From assembly GCA_036268995.1 (NCBI GenBank), contig DATATB010000161.1, positions 1 through 64,000 on the forward strand: 64,000 nt of DNA. The letters are read 5' to 3'. The position numbers and the translations under genes are program-made. The notes beneath the pieces are model-generated. The model was not told the DNA's origin, searched no databases, and saw nothing but the letters and a program-made list of their open reading frames with translations. This document shows, one piece after another, positions 63,308 through 64,000 of this stretch (positions are counted from its first letter, which is position 1; each line of letters starts with the position of its first letter). Source of the DNA: DATATB01 sp036268995 (GTDB lineage Bacteria > Planctomycetota > Planctomycetia > Pirellulales > PNKZ01).

Positions 63308-64000
63308 GCGCGGCGGGCGACGGCGACTAGCGAGCTGCCAATGGGCCAGTGGAACCCGCGCGCGGTCGCGAGATTTTCCCCCATCGCAATTGCGCGGCAG
63401 ACGCGCGAGCCGATGCGGCCGCTGGCGCGTAGGTCCGATCGAGGACGGACTTCGGGCTGAGTCGCGTGGCAGCGCCGCGCCAGCCGCACGGCCGCGACGG
63501 CCGGAAATAGCAGCGACATGCGATAGCCAAAAATTTGCGGCACGAGGCCGAGTTCGTCGAGCAGGCTGCGGATTTCTTCCGGCCGATAGCGCTCGACCGT
63601 TCCGACCGCCGTGTCGTGGGCCCCGAACAACCGCGGGCAGGCCGGCACGTGCAGCAGCAACAAGCCGCCCGGCGCAAGCCGGCTGGCAATGGCCCGCAGC
63701 CCGTCGCGACACCGTGCGAGCCCGACGCTCGAAATCACGTCGCAGCACAGAACCAGGTCATACTTCGGCTGCCGCAGTTGCGGCGCGCACAAGTCGCTGA
63801 CGTAGATATCGGCGGCGGGGCATTTTTCGCGCGCCCGCAGGACGCACTCGGGTTGCACGTCGAAACCACCAAGATACGCGGGCGACAAGCATTCCCCGAG
63901 CAGCCGGAGATTGGCGCCGGTGCCGCATCCGACGTCGAGCACCGCCGGCCGCGAGGCGATGCGGCAAGCGGGTAACCGGAGAAGCTGCGCGACGAGATCC
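63304..64000 (-). CDS. Class I SAM-dependent methyltransferase (5' end beyond window)
   Basis: The frame is open from the window edge (64000) to 63304, so the gene starts outside. The visible ~231 residues begin DLVAQLLRLPACRIASRPAV followed by LDVGCGTGANLRLLGECLSP (motif I for SAM), GFDVQPECVLRAREKCPAAD, KYDLVLCCDVISSVGLARCR and LRAIASRLAPGGLLLLHVPA. It then has GTVERYRPEEIRSLLDELGL and MSLLFPAVAAVRLAR. This is a typical methyltransferase-11/23-type protein; acceptor unknown. It overlaps the end of the dehydrogenase-like gene by 4 bp on the opposite strand. Confidence 0.85.
   Translation of the reverse strand, partial: DLVAQLLRLPACRIASRPAVLDVGCGTGANLRLLGECLSPAYLGGFDVQPECVLRAREKCPAADIYVSDLCAPQLRQPKYDLVLCCDVISSVGLARCRDGLRAIASRLAPGGLLLLHVPACPRLFGAHDTAVGTVERYRPEEIRSLLDELGLVPQIFGYRMSLLFPAVAAVRLARRCHATQPEVRPRSDLRASGRIGSRVCRAIAMGENLATARGFHWPIGSSLVAVARRA

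Overview
The window is a GC-rich stretch of bacterial chromosome. The gene content points to a planctomycete, probably of the Pirellulales type. It has a PVC-type heme-containing dehydrogenase-like protein with HEAT-like repeats, a cysteine-rich protein full of YTV-type motifs, FG-GAP, EF-hand and WD40-like secreted proteins, a ceramidase-like secreted protein, large intergenic gaps, and many families of short GC-rich palindromes between genes. No rRNA, tRNA, CRISPR array or prophage was seen.

Layout. 1-5.6 kb is a degraded mosaic: two copies of a RAYT (REP-associated tyrosine transposase) region, two copies of a ~717-bp unit whose ends carry the same short motif in inverted orientation, fragments of surface-protein genes, a WD40-like lipoprotein whose start codon lies inside the repeat, and two hypothetical genes. 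6-17.7 kb is ordinary chromosome: a heme-c-type sensor histidine kinase, rnhA, a transglutaminase-like lipoprotein, an orphan ParD-like antitoxin, an AhpD-like protein, a TolB-like propeller, a cobalamin adenosyltransferase, the amt-glnK pair, a Fur-family regulator and flgM. 17.7-30 kb holds a 1-kb gene desert, a 12-EF-hand protein, a polysaccharide deacetylase, an acetyl-xylan-esterase-like hydrolase, the ABC-F protein Uup, a decapeptide-repeat protein and a DUF1016 nuclease. 28.4-31 kb is an MNIO (DUF692) enzyme plus DUF2063 partner operon with no recognisable precursor peptide, followed by an unknown 140-residue gene and a remnant of a second DUF2063 gene.

31.2-39.5 kb is a minus-strand cluster: a giant membrane protein, PspA, a small protein, a multi-TM GAF histidine kinase and a sigma-54-type response regulator. 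The order and overlaps suggest an envelope-stress module with its own two-component system. 39.9-44 kb has a YeiH-family exporter with an overlapping small membrane protein, a lysine-free lipoyl-like domain protein, a Gfo/Idh/MocA dehydrogenase and an RraA-like protein. 44.3-47.2 kb is the lutABC lactate-utilisation operon. 47.4-56 kb has a Shedu-like nuclease, two lone ABC ATPases, an FG-GAP protein, a ceramidase-like protein, a glycosyltransferase and a nitrilase. 55-58.6 kb is a FolK-deoxynucleoside-kinase fusion, then panC translationally coupled to an lgt that carries an apparent internal PDZ domain. The window ends with the YTV protein, the PVC-type dehydrogenase-like protein and a methyltransferase cut by the window edge.

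The strongest leads are the RAYT and motif mosaic (1-5.5 kb), the MNIO operon without a visible precursor (28.4-31 kb), the PspA two-component cluster (31-39.5 kb), the PDZ-bearing Lgt, and the lysine-free lipoyl-like protein.
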